Shown piece after piece: positions 10,604-17,059 of a stretch of DNA of 34,507 nucleotides; positions within the stretch are counted from its first letter, which is position 1; every line of letters begins with the position of its first letter. The notes under the pieces were generated by a model. That model had not been told where the DNA came from. It searched no databases and worked only from the letters and a program-made list of their open reading frames with translations. The DNA is taken from assembly GCA_021733645.1 (NCBI GenBank), contig JAHREJ010000047.1:1-34507 (forward strand). Reading direction: 5' to 3'. The DNA comes from Bacillus subtilis subsp. subtilis (GTDB lineage Bacteria; Pseudomonadota; Gammaproteobacteria; Xanthomonadales; Xanthomonadaceae). The position numbers were made by a program, and so were the translations under genes.

Positions 10604-11242
10604 TCAGTGCATGCCGCGGAACGCGAGGGTCAAGGCCAGGATCGACAGGATCACCGCGATGGTGCCGTCCAGAATCCGCCAGGTCCTGGGCTGGGTGAAC
10701 AGCGGGGCCAGCAGGCGCGCCCCCAGGCCCTGGGCGGTCAGCCACAGGCAGCTGGCGGTGAACACGCCGGCGGCGAAGGCCATGCGTGCATTGCCAAAAT
10801 TCTCGGCAATGCCGCCTATGACCATCATGTCCAGCCAGAAGTGCGGGTTGATCAGTGAAAACCCGACCGCCGAGATCAGCACCGCGCGGCGCGACGTACT
10901 GTCACCGTCTTCCACATGCATGCCGCCGCCACCGGCCAGCGCGCGCCGCGCCGACTGCCAGGCATACCAGGCCAGGAAGGCCACGCCGCCCCACAGCACC
11001 ACGGTGGTCAGCCACGGCAGCGCCTGGGTCAGCGTGCGCAGGCCGGCCACGCTGGCGAAAATGAAGATGCCATCAATGGCCGCACAGGTGGCCACCACCG
11101 GCACGATGTGCTTGCGCAGGATGCCCTGGCGCAGGATGAAGGCGCTCTGCGCACCGACCACCGCAAACAGCCCGATGCCGGTGGCCGCGCCACTGAGCCA
11201 CGCGGCCAGCCCGGGGCCGCCGGAGAGAATAGTGGAGAACAT
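10604..11242 (-). CDS. LysE/ArgO-type basic amino acid exporter
   Basis: A 212-residue membrane protein of the LysE superfamily. The N-terminal helix with GIGLFAVVGAQSAFILRQG and the later FSLINPHFWLDMMVIGG motif are typical of the LysE/ArgO branch that exports lysine and arginine. Five to six transmembrane helices are present. The start at 11242 is preferred over 11284 because the extra 14 residues are polar and unlike the family, and AAGGCGG lies upstream. It is divergent from an ArgP/LysG-type regulator, the classic lysG-lysE/argP-argO arrangement, so it is probably induced by basic amino acids through that regulator. Confidence 0.92.
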   Translation of the reverse strand: MFSTILSGGPGLAAWLSGAATGIGLFAVVGAQSAFILRQGILRKHIVPVVATCAAIDGIFIFASVAGLRTLTQALPWLTTVVLWGGVAFLAWYAWQSARRALAGGGGMHVEDGDSTSRRAVLISAVGFSLINPHFWLDMMVIGGIAENFGNARMAFAAGVFTASCLWLTAQGLGARLLAPLFTQPRTWRILDGTIAVILSILALTLAFRGMH

Positions 11243-11337
11243 GGGATACCGCCTTGTATTGCTTTGGGGGCGGTGCCTCGCCAAGGCTTACAGCACCGGA
11301 TGGCGCATATTGTCGCGCCGCAACATGAAAAAGTAGA

Positions 11338-11363
11338 GCTAAACTTGCTTAACCATCTTTAGC
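11338..11363. promoter_or_regulatory. Candidate LysR-type operator between lysE-type and argP-type genes
   Basis: An inverted repeat gctaaa (11338-11343) ... tttagc (11358-11363), with 14 bases between, lies in the only AT-rich patch of the divergent intergenic region. It ends 13 bases before the regulator ATG. Position and symmetry suit binding by the LysR-type protein for self-regulation and activation of the exporter. The assignment is inferred from position and symmetry. Confidence 0.45.
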
Positions 11364-11376
11364 AGGGCTTAAGACC

Positions 11377-12282
11377 ATGCGGATCGATCATGCCCAGCTC
11401 CGGGCGCTGGCCGCCGTCGTGCGCGAAGGCAGCTTCGAGCGGGCCGCACAATCGCTCAACGTCACCGCCTCGGCGGTATCGCAACGGATCAAGGCGCTCG
11501 AAGACCGGATCGGGCGGCTGCTGGTGAAGCGCTCCTCGCCGGCCGTGGCCACCCCCGAAGGCCAGGTACTGGTGCAGCTGGCCGAACAGACCGCGTTGCT
11601 GGAGCACGATGCCCTGCACCGCATGGGGATCGCCGATGAGGACCTGCCGCATGCCAGCATCCCGGTGGCGGTGAACCACGACAGCCTGGAAACCTGGTTC
11701 CCGGAGGCGGCGCTGAACTTCGCCCGGCAGACCGGCACCACCCTGGACCTGCGCTCGGAAGACCAGGACCACACCGTGGCACTGCTGCGCCAGGGCGCGG
11801 TGCTGGGCGCGGTGACCACCCTGGACGAGCCGGTGCAGGGCTGCCAGATCCATGCGCTGGGCAGCATCCGCTACGCAGCCACCTGCACGCCGGAATTCCA
11901 GGAAAAGCACTTCGCCAAGGGCGTCAATGCGCAGTCATTGGCCCAGGCGCCGGTGCTGGTGTTCAACCGCAAGGACGACATGCAGGCGCGCTTTGCGCGG
12001 CGTTTGGCCGGCGAAGACCTGCCGCTGACGGCACCGACGTGGTGGATTCCGTCCACGCGTGCGTTTGTGCAGGCCAACCTGGGTGGGCTGGGATGGACCA
12101 TGAACCCGCTGCCGCTGGTCAAGCGCCACCTGGAGGCCGGCCGGCTGGTCTACATGAAGCAGCGCGCCTGGGAAGACGTGCCGCTGTACTGGCAGCACTG
12201 GAAGGGCGACGTGCAGACCATGGCCCTGCTGACCCGGGCGGTACTGGCCGCGTCGGCGACGCTGGTGCGCAGGAAGCGCTGA
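11377..12282 (+). CDS. argP: LysR-type regulator, ArgP/LysG family
   Basis: A 301-residue LysR-type transcriptional regulator. The N-terminal winged helix-turn-helix (MRIDHAQLRALAAVVREGSF through AAQSLNVTASAVSQRIKALE) and the RIGRLLVKR segment match ArgP/LysG/IciA proteins. The C-terminal part (about 95-295) is a substrate-binding fold that should bind lysine or arginine. Family knowledge and divergence from the exporter gene suggest it activates basic amino acid export. Full family length, with no sign of damage. The symbol is based on family resemblance and context; it could equally be named lysG. Confidence 0.9.
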   Translation: MRIDHAQLRALAAVVREGSFERAAQSLNVTASAVSQRIKALEDRIGRLLVKRSSPAVATPEGQVLVQLAEQTALLEHDALHRMGIADEDLPHASIPVAVNHDSLETWFPEAALNFARQTGTTLDLRSEDQDHTVALLRQGAVLGAVTTLDEPVQGCQIHALGSIRYAATCTPEFQEKHFAKGVNAQSLAQAPVLVFNRKDDMQARFARRLAGEDLPLTAPTWWIPSTRAFVQANLGGLGWTMNPLPLVKRHLEAGRLVYMKQRAWEDVPLYWQHWKGDVQTMALLTRAVLAASATLVRRKR

Positions 12283-12484
12283 TGGCGGCTGGCCGCCGCG
12301 GGCCGATGCCGGGGCCAGGCGCACCGGGTGCACACGGTGCCGATGCGGCTGATTGCCACGCCGGGCATCGCGTTGAAGACGCGCCCTGCGCGCCCGGGGC
12401 TGGCACTGGCGGCGTTGGCCTACCGGTGCAGGCACTTCATTGCGGCGTACGTCCCGCTGGGCAGTGCTTGAAACCGCGCGCGCC
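12283..12484. other. Intergenic region with no recognised gene
   Basis: This stretch lies between the convergent argP-type gene and the small exported-protein gene. The only open frame with coding-like features is 12343-12471 (+, 42 codons). It begins MRLIATPGIALKTRP, is in the same frame as the argP-type gene, and has no clear ribosome site. It may be a gene remnant or chance. The sequence gcgcgcgcctcagcgcgcgc (12475-12494) is a GC-rich inverted repeat over the end of the minus-strand gene and could help end transcription, although it has no T tract. Confidence 0.3.
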
Positions 12485-12988
12485 TCAGCGCGCGCCCTCG
12501 CCCACCCGGCCATCCACGATGTGCAGCCTGGCGCGCACGATGGTGGCGTCGGCGCCCTTGCGCTCGGGGGTGATGTTCAGGCCGAACACCGCGTCCAGAT
12601 CGATGGGACGCAGCGCGAAATCGGTGATTTCCTTCGGGGTGATCGGCCAGCTGAAGCGCACCGACTGGCCCGGCGCCAGCGTCTGCAGGTCCTTGAGCAT
12701 CAGCCCGTCGACGGGATTGCGGCGCAGCTGCTTTTCCTTGCCCGAATGCCGATCGACCAGGCGCACGGCCGGGCCCCGCTTGCGCAGGAAAGCCACCGGC
12801 AACGCGACGTCGCTGCGGCCGGTATTGCGCAGTTCCAGTTCGACCCGGACATCTTCGCCGAGGAAACGGCATTGGGCATCGTCGATGCAGCGGGCGTGGA
12901 GTTCGATCATGAGGACAGGCTCTGGGTTCTGGGCAGACGTGGGTGGCACGGCAAACAGGGCAAGCAGGGGGATCAGGAAACGGTACAT
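12485..12988 (-). CDS. Small exported protein, candidate immunity protein of the PAAR-metallopeptidase
   Basis: A 167-residue protein not assigned to a named family. Residues 1-19 form a Sec signal peptide (MYRFLIPLLALFAVPPTSA). The mature part alternates short beta-type segments (VRVELELRNTGRSDVALP; LQTLAPGQSVRFSWPI; ATIVRARLHIVDG), suggesting an immunoglobulin-like beta-sandwich. Some protease inhibitors of the BsuPI type are built like this. Cys34 and Cys40 could form a disulfide, fitting a periplasmic location. Its start overlaps the end of the PAAR-peptidase gene by 16 bases and has its own GGGAGA site, so the two are translated as a pair. Context suggests it protects against the upstream effector; this is inference. 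Confidence 0.72.
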   Translation of the reverse strand: MYRFLIPLLALFAVPPTSAQNPEPVLMIELHARCIDDAQCRFLGEDVRVELELRNTGRSDVALPVAFLRKRGPAVRLVDRHSGKEKQLRRNPVDGLMLKDLQTLAPGQSVRFSWPITPKEITDFALRPIDLDAVFGLNITPERKGADATIVRARLHIVDGRVGEGAR

Positions 12989-14094
12989 GTTATCTCCCGG
13001 CCAAGGTCGCGGCTGAGTAGTTCCTGCACCTCGCGGCCAATGTTCCAGGCATGCCTGGGATGGGTGCGGGTGCCGTGGTAGGTGGACATGATGGTGGCCT
13101 GCGCATCGGTACTGTCGCGGTACGCCAGTGCTTCCACGGTGGCCGGGTCGAAGCTGCCATCGGGGCGGGCGTAGCGCACCGTGTCCGGTGCGTCGTCTTC
13201 GTTTTCAGAGTACTCGTCGGGCAGGCCCAGGCAATGGGCGAACTCGTGTGCGTAGGTCCACCCGTCGGTGGTGGTGGCCACATAGACCGTGGGCGGATCG
13301 ACCATCTCGCGATCGTAGTCCTTGTGCAGCAGCAGCGTGTAATCCTGCCCGGCATCCACCCAATGGATCTCGTAACGGATCGGGAAGGTACGCGTGCCGC
13401 ACGGCGGGTCGTTCACCGCCAGGGTGAACTTGCCGTTCCAGTGGCTGGCCACGCCTTCCATCATGCGCAGTTTGGCGGTGGTGACATCGCCGGGGGTGAC
13501 CCCGGCCAGCGCGGTGACCCGCACCTTGATCGACACCACCACATCGCCGCCGGTCTTGGCCGGTACGGCGATGTGGTAGGACACCGGGAACGGACCTTCG
13601 TACTTGGCGCCCTCCGGGTTGAGGGTTTCAAAGTAACGGCCGTCGGCGTCCACCGCGATCTGCGCCTGGTGGTCGCGCACCCAGCAGTGCGGCGGCGGCG
13701 GGGTCTGGGAGGGCGGCGATGCCAGGGCATCAGGCTTCTTCAGCAACGCCCCGGCGATGGCCACGGCCGCGCCGATCACCGCGGCGGCCTTGCCTGTCCC
13801 CCCACTGCTGCGCTTGGCGCCGGCACCGCCGGTATCCACGCTGACCATCGCCTGCTGGCCAGCCAGCAACATGCAACCGCAGCTGGCCTTGTCGCCGTGG
13901 CGCGCCACCGGGTTGCCGTCGATGACGAGGGTGGGGTCGCCGCTGGCGATGACGCCAGGGCCGTGCACCTTGCACAGCACCGCGTCGTTGACCCGGGCCA
14001 CTGCGCGTCCATCGATATCCGTGAAAGGCGAACCGGCAATCACCGTACCGCCCATATGCAGGTGGTCACCGACCACGACCAGCATCCTTGCCAT
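12973..14094 (-). CDS. PAAR-domain protein with C-terminal metzincin-like zinc peptidase (candidate T6SS effector)
   Basis: A 373-residue two-part protein. Residues 1-88 are a PAAR domain, the sharpening tip of the type VI secretion spike (GDHLHMGGTVIAGSP near the start, GDKASCGCMLLAGQ at 67-80). Residues 102-118 form a short hydrophobic stretch, followed by a proline-rich linker (126-135). The C-terminal part holds HEFAHCLGLPD at 283-293, matching the HExxHxxGxxD zinc motif of metzincins with Asp as third ligand, as in snapalysin. A Met-turn candidate IMS follows at 335-337. It is therefore probably a spike-borne protease toxin. No VgrG, adaptor or other secretion genes are in the window. 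The overlapping downstream gene is a candidate immunity gene. PAAR and zinc motif are clear; the target is unknown. Confidence 0.9.
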   Translation of the reverse strand: MARMLVVVGDHLHMGGTVIAGSPFTDIDGRAVARVNDAVLCKVHGPGVIASGDPTLVIDGNPVARHGDKASCGCMLLAGQQAMVSVDTGGAGAKRSSGGTGKAAAVIGAAVAIAGALLKKPDALASPPSQTPPPPHCWVRDHQAQIAVDADGRYFETLNPEGAKYEGPFPVSYHIAVPAKTGGDVVVSIKVRVTALAGVTPGDVTTAKLRMMEGVASHWNGKFTLAVNDPPCGTRTFPIRYEIHWVDAGQDYTLLLHKDYDREMVDPPTVYVATTTDGWTYAHEFAHCLGLPDEYSENEDDAPDTVRYARPDGSFDPATVEALAYRDSTDAQATIMSTYHGTRTHPRHAWNIGREVQELLSRDLGREITCTVS

Positions 14095-14180
14095 TGCCTT
14101 CCTAATCTATTGCGTGACGTATTCAGCACGGCCAGTTTAACCCCACCCTGGCCCGGACGACGCCCCCGCCGGATGCTGCG

Positions 14181-14213
14181 TTGCACCAAATCCGTACCAA
14201 AAAGGGATAAAAT
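14181..14213 (+). promoter_or_regulatory. Possible promoter of mqo
   Basis: An AT-rich patch in the 208-base gap before mqo contains ttgcac (14181-14186) and gataaaat (14206-14213). As -35 and -10 their spacing (19 bases to gataaa) is wider than ideal, so this is tentative. The leader to the ATG at 14303 would be about 80-90 bases and is GC-rich. Confidence 0.35.
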
Positions 14214-14302
14214 CGACCCCGGGAGGCCACGTCGAGCCCGCCTTCACAGGCCCGCGCGCCAACGTCGGCATCCTCCCCATATCTCCCCCTTTTGAGATTC
14301 CC

Positions 14303-15994
14303 ATGAAAAAACTAGCGAAGGTCGTCCTCGGCCTGCTCGTACTGCTGCTATTGGCAGCGGCCGTGTTCCTGTACTGGCCGCTGCACCAGCGCTCGGTTCC
14401 GGCGGCCGGCAATGACAAGCCGGTCGACGTCGTGCTGGTCGGTGGCGGCATCATGAGCATCACCCTGGCCACGTTCCTGCAGGAACTGCAGCCAGACTGG
14501 AACATCCAGTTGTACGAGCGCCTGGACGGCGTGGCACTGGAAAGTTCCGATGGCTGGAACAACGCCGGCACCGGGCATTCGGCCTTCGCCGAGCTGAACT
14601 ACACCCCGGAGCTGCCGGACGGCAGCATCGAGACCAAGCGTGCGGTCGGCATCGCCGAGCAGTTCGAGATCGCGCGGCAGTTCTGGTCGCACCAGGTCCG
14701 CGAAGGCCGTCTCAGCCAGCCCTCCGATTTCATCAACCCCACGCCGCACATGAGCTTTGTGTGGGGCGATGACAACATCGCCTACCTGCACAAGCGCCAG
14801 CAGGCGCTGGTCAAGAACCCGCTGTTCTACGGCATGCAGTACTCCGAGGACGCCGCGCAGATCCAGCAGTGGGCACCGTTGCTGATGGAGGGCCGCGACC
14901 CGAAGCAGAAGGTGGCCGCCACCTGGATGCCGCTGGGCACCGACGTCAACTTCGGTGTGATCACCCGCCAGCTGACCGCCGGCCTGCAGCGCAGCCCGAA
15001 CTTCCAGCTGCACCTGCAGCATGAAGTAGGCGCGCTGCGCCAGAACGAGGACAAGACCTGGAATGTGACGGTCAAGGATCTGCAGTCCGGCAATGAGTCC
15101 ACGATCAAGTCGCGGTTTGTGTTCATCGGTGCCGGTGGCGCCGCCCTGAAGCTGCTGCAGCTGTCGGGCATTCCCGAATCGAAGAACTACGCCGGCTTCC
15201 CGGTGGGCGGCCAGTTCCTGGCCTTCCAGAACCCGGCCATCGCCGGGCGCCACTCGGTGAAGGCCTACGGCATGGCCGAAACCGGCTCGCCGCCGATGTC
15301 GGTGCCGCACCTGGATGCCCGCAAGCTGGATGGCAAGCCGGTGGTGCTGTTCGGACCCTTCGCGCTGTACAGCACCAAGTTCCTCAAGCACGGTTCCTGG
15401 TTTGACCTGTATTCGTCGGTGAACCACAACAACGTGGTGGGCATGCTCGATGTGGGCATGGAGAACCTGGACCTGGTGAAGTACCTGATGGGCCAGGCGC
15501 GCCTGAACGATGCCGATCGCCAGGCTGAACTGGTGAAGTACTTCCCCAATGCCAAGCGCGAAGACTGGAAACTGGTCACTGCCGGCCAGCGCGTGCAGAT
15601 CATCAAGCGCGACCCGGAGAAGGGTCCGGTGCTGCAGTTCGGCACCGAGATCGTGACCGACCAGGACCACACTCTGGCCGCACTGCTGGGCGCATCGCCC
15701 GGCGCTTCGACGTCGCCGCCGATCATGCTGGACCTGCTCAAGAAGGCGTTCCCGCAGCAGATGGCGGCCGGCTGGGAAGCACAGTTGAAGACGATCGTGC
15801 CGTCCTACGGGCGCAAGCTCAACGACAGCCCGGCGCTGACCAACCAGATCCGCCGCCAGACCAGCGATACCTTGAAGCTGCCCTACCTGGACGTGCCGGT
15901 GGACACCTCCCCGGCCGTGATGCTGACCCCGCCGCCGGCCAACGCGCCGGCGCAGAAGAAGCGCAACGCCAACGAAGAACTGCAGGCGCTGTAA
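14303..15994 (+). CDS. mqo: Malate:quinone oxidoreductase with N-terminal membrane anchor
   Basis: A 563-residue FAD enzyme that oxidises malate to oxaloacetate and passes electrons to quinone, an alternative to soluble malate dehydrogenase in the TCA cycle. Residues 5-27 are a single hydrophobic anchor ([19 protein letters not shown]). The FAD-binding motif [12 protein letters not shown] lies at about 41-52, followed by LYERLDG and the Mqo hallmark [10 protein letters not shown] late segment, [18 protein letters not shown], is also typical. The C-terminal tail is proline-rich and charged. The N-terminal anchor differs from the peripheral Mqo enzymes of enterobacteria. A strong terminator follows. 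Confidence 0.95.
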   Translation: MKKLAKVVLGLLVLLLLAAAVFLYWPLHQRSVPAAGNDKPVDVVLVGGGIMSITLATFLQELQPDWNIQLYERLDGVALESSDGWNNAGTGHSAFAELNYTPELPDGSIETKRAVGIAEQFEIARQFWSHQVREGRLSQPSDFINPTPHMSFVWGDDNIAYLHKRQQALVKNPLFYGMQYSEDAAQIQQWAPLLMEGRDPKQKVAATWMPLGTDVNFGVITRQLTAGLQRSPNFQLHLQHEVGALRQNEDKTWNVTVKDLQSGNESTIKSRFVFIGAGGAALKLLQLSGIPESKNYAGFPVGGQFLAFQNPAIAGRHSVKAYGMAETGSPPMSVPHLDARKLDGKPVVLFGPFALYSTKFLKHGSWFDLYSSVNHNNVVGMLDVGMENLDLVKYLMGQARLNDADRQAELVKYFPNAKREDWKLVTAGQRVQIIKRDPEKGPVLQFGTEIVTDQDHTLAALLGASPGASTSPPIMLDLLKKAFPQQMAAGWEAQLKTIVPSYGRKLNDSPALTNQIRRQTSDTLKLPYLDVPVDTSPAVMLTPPPANAPAQKKRNANEELQAL

Positions 15995-16016
15995 GCCTGC
16001 CACGGGCGTGAATCCG

Positions 16017-16047
16017 ATCCGGCCCCCTCGTGGGCCGGATTTTTTTT
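16017..16047 (+). terminator. Intrinsic terminator of mqo
   Basis: A 9-bp stem (atccggccc 16017-16025, gggccggat 16032-16040) with a 6-nt loop is followed by a T tract reaching 16047. Composite repeat C begins directly after the T tract. Confidence 0.95.
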
Positions 16048-16124
16048 GCTCTTCTCTCATCGGCGTGGCAAGCACGAAGCGCGCTCTGAACCCTGCCTGG
16101 CGCGGCGGCCGGTGGGTCGGGCGC

Positions 16125-16218
16125 TGGGCCGCGATGCCCTTGCCGGCGAATGTCCCCCGGCGTCGGCCTGCGGCCGCCCCCTCCTCCTTTACTTCGCCCG
16201 CAAGGGCATCGCGGCCCA
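16125..16218. repeat. Composite element copy C, type-2 hairpin
   Basis: Perfect 19-nt arms (16125-16143 and 16200-16218) enclose gaatgtcccccggcgtcggcc... and ccctcctcctttacttcgc. The sequence before the left arm, cggtgggtcgggcgctggg, is shared with copy A. The leading flank, cgtggcaagcacgaagcgc (16063-16081), is shared with copy B. The conserved unit starts at about 16048, straight after the mqo terminator. Confidence 0.85.
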
Positions 16219-16279
16219 CGTGTCCAGACCACGGGGGCCACAGAAACGCCCGGTTTTCCGAGCACGTACCGCACGCCCA

Positions 16280-16385
16280 GCGCCGTAGCGACCGGCAGGC
16301 TCCTGGGCAAAGTAAAGGAGGAGGCCGTCGCCGCAGGCGGCGGCCGGGGGACATTTGCCAAGAGGCCTGCCGGTCGCTACGGCGC
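16280..16385. repeat. Composite element copy C, type-1 hairpin
   Basis: The 32-nt arms at 16280-16311 and 16354-16385 pair at 29 of 32 positions and include ccGTAGcgaccggcagg. The core runs taaaggaggagg, an inner hairpin gccgtcgcc-gcag-gcggcggc, then ccgggggacat. The right flank, tcacgctcgcggcaggcccaagcgaaga, is shared with the matching side of copy B, so the conserved unit ends at about 16430. Confidence 0.86.
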
Positions 16386-16430
16386 CATCACGCTCGCGGC
16401 AGGCCCAAGCGAAGACATGACCAGATCCTG

Positions 16431-16830
16431 GACTGTCGCACCACACGCCTACCGCCGAGCGCAGTCAGCTACGGCCCTTGGAATGAGGCGCTCCCCCTCC
16501 ATTGGGAGAAGAACCCTTTTTGCAGTCGCCGATGGCCGGCATTGCTTGGCCGTTCGCTTTGCGGATCGCCAGAGCGATCCCTGGAAGGCCCGCCCCACGG
16601 ATGGCCCGAGCGCTGGCAGCGGCCGCTCCCCGAACGCCTGCACGCGGTGGGGTTCGGGCCGTTGATGGGCATGCCCTTGGCCGGAGATCGTTGGCCGTTG
16701 CAGTGATGCCGAGGCCCGCGACGAACCAGGCCAGGGTTCGTCGCGCCGATCGGCGCTCTGTGCCGTCGGCTGGGCACCGGCCCAACCTGGCCGGCGCCTT
16801 GCGTACGTGCGCCCGGCCGCATTCAGGAAT
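16431..16830. other. Unassigned 400-base non-coding stretch upstream of the siderophore receptor
   Basis: No gene is recognised. Open frames cross it on both strands, but they disagree with each other, have no ribosome sites and show no known motif. Several hairpins are visible. The clearest is a perfect 11-bp stem (16717-16727 and 16735-16745) with loop aggccag and no T tract. The stretch could be the decayed remains of a gene or a long untranslated or regulatory region. Confidence 0.4.
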
Positions 16831-16856
16831 TGTAAAGCGAATGAGAACGCTTTACA
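16831..16856. promoter_or_regulatory. Palindromic operator candidate upstream of the FhuE-like receptor
   Basis: A perfect 9-bp inverted repeat, tgtaaagcg (16831-16839) and cgctttaca (16848-16856), encloses aatgagaa. The AT-rich site stands out from its GC-rich surroundings. Siderophore receptor genes are usually Fur-controlled, and the aatgagaa centre is reminiscent of Fur-box hexamers, but the outer arms do not match the classical Fur consensus. It may bind Fur or another dimeric regulator. It lies about 200 bases before the ATG. Confidence 0.5.
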
Positions 16857-17059
16857 TTTACACACCCCTGCGCTGCCGGCGCGGGCCTGGGCGGCCTCAA
16901 TGGACTGCCGCCTGGCCCTGCTGCATCACCCACGGCCGTAACGGCGCCACCCGCTGGCACCCACCCCAGAAGGACCTGACGCCCGGCGTCTACCGCGCCC
17001 GGCGTACTGTGCCTGCCGCCTTGTTGTTTCCCCCTCCGAGACCGATTCGAGACCTGCGC

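Noticed and set aside
10242..11336. Open frames with Pro/Arg/Ala-rich products running through the hairpin elements
   Set aside because: They result from the GC-rich repeats, lack ribosome sites and have no domain; the elements are better read as structured non-coding DNA.
12343..12471. Small plus-strand frame after the argP-type gene as a real gene
   Set aside because: No ribosome site and no recognisable domain; kept only as a possible remnant in the intergenic entry.
14348..16354. Long minus-strand frame over mqo and repeat C
   Set aside because: Antisense shadow of mqo in high-GC DNA; it runs through the mqo terminator and a hairpin.
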